Source: SHLQ01 sp964610745
GTDB taxonomy: Bacteria; Actinomycetota; Acidimicrobiia; Acidimicrobiales; SHLQ01
Direction of reading: 5' to 3'
Assembly: GCA_964610745.1 (NCBI GenBank)
Contig: CAZSYL010000001.1
Coordinates: 1-64,000 of the forward strand
Length of the DNA: 64,000 nucleotides
Under the pieces are notes generated by a model, which was not told the origin of the DNA, did no database searches, and was given only the letters and a program-made list of their open reading frames with translations. Made by a program: the position numbers and the translations under genes. Of this stretch, positions 60,666 through 64,000 are shown one piece after another (within the stretch, counting starts at the first letter, position 1; every line of letters begins with the position of its first letter).

Positions 60666-60845
60666 TTAGTCGAGGTGGCCGTTCATGCGACGGAACTTCT
60701 CGTCGAGGTCTTGAGCCTCGACGCGCGCCATTTTGGCGAAGCTGGCCTCGACCAGCTGTTGGAGGAGCCGGTTCAGGGCTACGCCGCCGAGCGTGAGGGA
60801 AATTGCCAACAACATCATCGCCGCCACGAACTCGATCAGCATCAT
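60666..60845 (-). CDS. Small single-pass membrane protein
   Basis: About 59 residues: one hydrophobic helix (residues 2-20) then a charged helix. No family. Placed between the nucleoside hydrolase and protease genes. Coding status is plausible, not proven. Confidence 0.45.
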   Translation of the reverse strand: MMLIEFVAAMMLLAISLTLGGVALNRLLQQLVEASFAKMARVEAQDLDEKFRRMNGHLD

Positions 60846-60900
60846 GCTTTTGTTATCGGTCCGTAATGAAAAAGTTAAACAACCTTTTTTGAGTATTTCG

Positions 60901-61608
60901 TCACTGTTCGGCTGACAAGCGAGACCGAGAAGAATCACACACCCACCTTTGATGGGCGGCGTTGGTCACGAAATTCTCGATCACCGAGCTCGCGGTGGCG
61001 AATCCGCGCTGCGGATCGTCGGTGGTGTGTCCAAAGATCACGCCGAGCAACACCCCGTCGGTGCTCCACACACCTGCGCCGCTATCTCCATCGGTGCTGA
61101 CGAGATCGAGCGAGAACGCCTCCCGTTCGTGGCGTTCTGAGCCCAGTACCTCCTGGATCCGGATCGGGCGGACCTCGACGATCGATGTCGTCATGTCCAC
61201 ACCGACATCGGCAGCCTGGCTCGTGGACACGACGACCTCCTCGCCGATAACAGCCTGACCGTAGAGAAGTGTTCCCTGCTGATCGGGTACATCAGGTGCG
61301 GTCAGCTCCACGAGCCCCAGGTCGTTCTCGACGTCGAGAGCTACAACAGAGCCAGCGAACGGGGCACCGTCGACCACGACGTCTATCCGATCGCTCTGAC
61401 CCACGACGTGCCCAGATACGAGCACTCGTCCATCGTCGAGAATGATGCCCGTCCCCGCCGTTTCTTCAGCGAAGCCGCATCCGCTGACCGAAATCGGAAC
61501 GGTCCGCTCCGATGGAATGAGGCCCACGACCGCCTCATCGGTGGTCGCGCTCCTCGCGCACGAGGTCGCGAGGAGCCCCACGGCCAAGAGAGCCATGACG
61601 AACCTCAT
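60901..61608 (-). CDS. Trypsin-like serine protease, lipoprotein
   Basis: About 235 residues. A lipobox signal (AVGLLATSCARS) predicts anchoring to the outer membrane face. The S1C/trypsin triad is in order: His in VLVSGHVVG, Asp in VENDLGLVEL, and Ser in STDGDSGAGVW, where GDSG is the oxyanion motif. A C-terminal tail with a Cys follows. The ATG at 61608 lies one base after the stop of the preceding PH-like gene, so they are coupled. A PDZ domain is absent. Confidence 0.88.
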   Translation of the reverse strand: MRFVMALLAVGLLATSCARSATTDEAVVGLIPSERTVPISVSGCGFAEETAGTGIILDDGRVLVSGHVVGQSDRIDVVVDGAPFAGSVVALDVENDLGLVELTAPDVPDQQGTLLYGQAVIGEEVVVSTSQAADVGVDMTTSIVEVRPIRIQEVLGSERHEREAFSLDLVSTDGDSGAGVWSTDGVLLGVIFGHTTDDPQRGFATASSVIENFVTNAAHQRWVCDSSRSRLSAEQ

Positions 61609-61609
61609 G

Positions 61610-62047
61610 TCAGCCAATGATTGCCTGCATGTCCTGCTCACAGGACTTCGGCACGGTGTAGACCTGGCCATCGATCGACCAATCTGTGGCCAACATCGTA
61701 TTTCCAGACGAGCTGATCTGGCTTGCGGTGAGATCATCTCTGATCACCCGACGGGCCACCCGTCGAATAGGTGATCCCGCAAAGAGCACGAGAGACTCCG
61801 CTGTTCGAGCCAGTACGAAATACCGGGTCGATGAGCCGGCAGCGACAAGCGCCAGCAGAAACGCGATCGCGGCAAGATCGGCGGTATCGAAGTCAAACAG
61901 TTGACCAATGAGCAGGACCGCAACGGCCGTGCCCACGACAAAAGCCAACCAGAGGTGGTGACGCCGCCACATATAGACAGCGTTCTCGACCTTCTCGTCA
62001 TCACCGAGGAGGTCTTGAGCGGAACGAAGGAGCAATGCTCGTCTCAC
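61610..62047 (-). CDS. Membrane protein with a PH-like soluble tail
   Basis: 145 residues, GTG start. Two adjacent membrane helices (about 33-50 and 57-75) and a C-terminal soluble domain of about 70 residues (YFVLARTAESLVLFAGSPIR) with a PH-like strand pattern. No family is certain. Coupled to the lipoprotein protease downstream, so it may anchor or regulate it. Confidence 0.65.
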   Translation of the reverse strand: MRRALLLRSAQDLLGDDEKVENAVYMWRRHHLWLAFVVGTAVAVLLIGQLFDFDTADLAAIAFLLALVAAGSSTRYFVLARTAESLVLFAGSPIRRVARRVIRDDLTASQISSSGNTMLATDWSIDGQVYTVPKSCEQDMQAIIG

Positions 62048-62079
62048 GCCACTATCTCCAACACGTCCGTCATGCCATA

Positions 62080-62125
62080 CAGGATGGGCCGAATCGTCGC
62101 CCTGTGCGCGATTCGGCCCGTCCTG
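62080..62125. terminator. 17-bp hairpin between TRAP and PH-like genes
   Basis: CAGGATGGGCCGAATCG pairs with CGATTCGGCCCGTCCTG with a single G-T wobble, loop of 12 bases. It lies 20 bases after the 3' end of the TRAP binding-protein gene. No U run follows on the minus strand, so it may be a pause or RNA-stability hairpin. Confidence 0.6.
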
Positions 62126-62144
62126 ATGGAAGGGGAACTAGTGA

Positions 62145-63407
62145 CTAGAGGTCGCCAGACAGTTGGTTCAACATCGACAGCTCGGCGGTGCCATGCCACT
62201 GACCGACCGCGTCGCGGTACTCACGCCATGGGCCGAGGATTGCTGCAAAGTCCGGATCGGCTGCCGCAAATTCATCCAACAAGCCCTCGGTGGTCTCCCG
62301 CGCTGCGTCCATGACGTCTTGGGGGAACTCGCGAAGCTGCACACCCTGATCGATGAGTTCTTGGAGTGCAATTGGTTGCACACGGTCATAGAACATCATC
62401 GTGTCGAGGTACGACAGCTTGCCGGCCAGTTCGAGTGCCGTCTGGAAGGCCGGTGGCAGAGCGTTGAACGCATCGAGATCGACGAACACGTCGAGCGCTG
62501 CACCCGGCTCCCACCAACCTGGGAAGTAGTAGAACTCGCCGGCTTCGCCGAGACCGAGGTTGTTGTCGTCGAAGGGACCAACGAACTCTGCTGCGTCGAT
62601 TGCACCGGTCTGCAATGCCTGGGCGATTTCGCCCGCTGCCAGAACCTGTGCGTTTACTCCCAGCTCACTCATTACCGCGCCGCCCATGCCTGGGATACGC
62701 ATCGTGAGACCTTGAAGGTCATCGAGCGAGTTAATCTCGCGGTTGAAGAAGCCACCCATCTGGGCACCGGTGCTACCAGCCGGGAAGTTGATGAGGTTGA
62801 AGTTCTCTGCGTAGTAGGCGCGCAGCGTTGAAAGGCCACCGTTCTCCCAGAGCCATGATGCCTGCTGGCGGAACGTCAATCCGAATGGGATCGCGGTTCC
62901 AAAGAGCCATGGCTCGCCGAGGCCACGGAAGAAGTACGAGGCCGTGTGACCTGCCTGTACAGCGCCCGCCTGGATGACGTCGATGACTTCCAGGCCGCCG
63001 GCGAGGTCGCCAGCCTGGAAGGTGTTGATGGTGAAGTTGCCTCCGGTGAGCAGACCAACGTTGCGGGCAAACGCGAGCGCACCCGAGTTGTTGTCTTCTG
63101 CGCCGAACAGCGTCGAGAGGCCAGCTGGCCAACTCGTCGTCATATCCCACTCGACCGTCTCGCCGTCCTGAGCATCGAGCTCAAGTGGTGCGGCTGATGT
63201 CGACGCACTTCCGTCTTCGGCCGCCGTTGCAGCCGTCGTGTCCGGGCTCTCGCCTCCTGCATTGTCCGTTGCGTCGCTTGCGCACGCTGCCAGAACCGCA
63301 CTGCCACCGAGAGCTCCGGCGACCGTCAGGCCTGATTTTGCGAGAAATGAACGACGCCCAGCGCTAGTACTGAGATCGTCTTCCCCTTCGATGATGTCTT
63401 CTTCCAC
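62145..63407 (-). CDS. TRAP transporter substrate-binding protein (Tat-exported)
   Basis: 420 residues. A twin-arginine signal (AGRRSFLAKSGLTVAGALGG) precedes an Ala/Ser linker (about 45-75) and a DctP-type ligand-binding domain: WDMTTSWPAGLSTLF, IQAGAVQAGHTASYFFRGL, MRIPGMGGAVMSELGVNAQV and IDAAEFVGPFDDNNLGLGEA. This is the pattern of TRAP receptors for small organic acids, often 2-oxoacids or other carboxylates. Its permease partner gene is immediately upstream on the minus strand. Confidence 0.9.
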   Translation of the reverse strand: MEEDIIEGEDDLSTSAGRRSFLAKSGLTVAGALGGSAVLAACASDATDNAGGESPDTTAATAAEDGSASTSAAPLELDAQDGETVEWDMTTSWPAGLSTLFGAEDNNSGALAFARNVGLLTGGNFTINTFQAGDLAGGLEVIDVIQAGAVQAGHTASYFFRGLGEPWLFGTAIPFGLTFRQQASWLWENGGLSTLRAYYAENFNLINFPAGSTGAQMGGFFNREINSLDDLQGLTMRIPGMGGAVMSELGVNAQVLAAGEIAQALQTGAIDAAEFVGPFDDNNLGLGEAGEFYYFPGWWEPGAALDVFVDLDAFNALPPAFQTALELAGKLSYLDTMMFYDRVQPIALQELIDQGVQLREFPQDVMDAARETTEGLLDEFAAADPDFAAILGPWREYRDAVGQWHGTAELSMLNQLSGDL

Positions 63408-63469
63408 TTTCTCCCCCTCCTAGGGTTGTTTGAATACGCCGTAGGGCGCATGCACTGACGACAATCCGG

Positions 63470-64000
63470 TCAAACGAGCCACGTTGCGATTCCGGGGATG
63501 AACGCTACGAGCAGCAGCGCGAACCCCTGAAGGAACATGAACGGGATGGCTCCCTTGTGGATGTCGGCGGTTTTCACTTCCGGCGGCGCCACGCTCTGCA
63601 AATAGAAGAGCGAGAAACCGACCGGCGGCGAGATAAAGGCCATGTTGAGGTTAATGGCCATAAGAACGGTGAACCAGATGAACTCTTCCTCGGTGAAGTT
63701 CAGTGCGAGCATCGCTGGCACGAAAATCGGCACCACGATGAAGGTGATTTCGAGAAACTCGAGGTTGATTCCGAGAATGAAGACGGCGATCATCGCGACG
63801 ATGACGAAGCCGGTCTTGCCACCACCGATTCCTGACAGCCAGGCCGTTGCTTGTTCCTGACCGCCTAGGCCTTCGAAGACCACGCTGAAGAACGACGAAG
63901 CAAAGAGCAGCGTCATGACCAGGATCGTGATGTTCGCGGTGGACTTCGCAGACGCCCAAAGCATGTCTCGGCCGAGCGAACGATTGAACAGCGCGAGCAA
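63470..64000 (-). CDS. TRAP transporter large permease (DctM), 5' part outside the window
   Basis: The last 176 residues of a DctM permease, cut at the right window edge. Six helices are visible, with the family blocks ASAKSTANITILVMTLL, GINLEFLEITFIVVPIFVP and LNMAFISPPVGFSLFYLQSV. The gene precedes the substrate-binding protein, so they form one transporter operon; the small permease lies outside the window or is fused. Confidence 0.88.
   Translation of the reverse strand: MLALFNRSLGRDMLWASAKSTANITILVMTLLFASSFFSVVFEGLGGQEQATAWLSGIGGGKTGFVIVAMIAVFILGINLEFLEITFIVVPIFVPAMLALNFTEEEFIWFTVLMAINLNMAFISPPVGFSLFYLQSVAPPEVKTADIHKGAIPFMFLQGFALLLVAFIPGIATWLV

Noticed and set aside
1..64000. tRNA, rRNA, insertion sequence, integrase or prophage genes
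   Set aside because: I saw no cloverleaf with a T-loop (GGTTCGA-type) context, no transposase or integrase motif, and no phage structural genes; the region looks chromosomal and mostly core.

Overview
The window is bacterial, GC-rich and gene-dense, with many ATGA, GTGA and TAATG overlaps between genes. The gene content points to an actinobacterium of the Acidimicrobiia type. Markers are a WhiB regulator, a DivIVA-domain protein, CofC of coenzyme F420 synthesis, an ImuA/ImuB mutasome pair behind a Bacillus/actinobacterial-type LexA box, and paired citrate synthases of which one carries a DNA-binding domain. The lineage is inferred from gene content; no rRNA gene is present. Two runs of exactly 100 N (6622-6721 and 8068-8167) show a scaffolded draft assembly. 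Both fall in low-complexity or repeated DNA.

Layout. 1-4.85 kb (minus): a membrane protein, homoserine kinase, a phosphoribosyltransferase, and imuB/imuA with an SOS box. 5-8 kb (plus): a small helical protein, a coiled-coil MltB-type murein hydrolase broken by a gap, and a SpoU methyltransferase, ending in a tandem array of 25-bp palindromic repeats. 8.3-11.6 kb (minus): a NifU-N-like protein, a membrane protein, RNase HII and a large unknown. 11.7-17.3 kb: cofC, a PIG-L deacetylase, two MscS-related channel proteins around an ECF sigma/anti-sigma pair, DivIVA and DUF952. 17.3-19.8 kb: divergent citrate synthases across a palindrome-rich operator. 19.9-23.3 kb: an SF2 helicase and membrane proteins including a hemolysin III homologue. 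23.4-27.5 kb: a tight six-gene nucleoside/ribose salvage operon.

27.6-35.1 kb: a tiny ORF with terminator, an unknown gene divergent from a Nudix hydrolase, WhiB, a thiolase, then a locus with an Lrp regulator, a PQ-loop transporter and a TPP enzyme fused to a Rieske domain. 35.2-39.2 kb: a HerA-like ATPase and an undecaprenyl-phosphate sugar transferase. 39.3-42.8 kb: ilvBNC with a leader-peptide attenuator. 42.9-47.8 kb: a beta-helix lipoprotein, a NadD-like enzyme, a Vps62-like membrane protein and a DinB-like protein. 47.9-51.2 kb: a PhnDCE-type oxyanion ABC transporter. 51.3-58.7 kb: ilvD followed by two tandem paralogous SF1 helicase-nuclease genes. 58.7-64 kb: a winged-helix/membrane protein pair, a second nucleoside hydrolase, a lipoprotein serine protease and a TRAP transporter cut by the window edge.

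Most interesting observations: the Rieske-TPP fusion enzyme in an Lrp-controlled locus; the tandem SF1 helicase-nuclease pair behind ilvD (a candidate defence or genome-maintenance module); the DNA-binding citrate synthase facing a second citrate synthase; the ilv attenuator peptide; and the GGGGTC palindromic repeat family.
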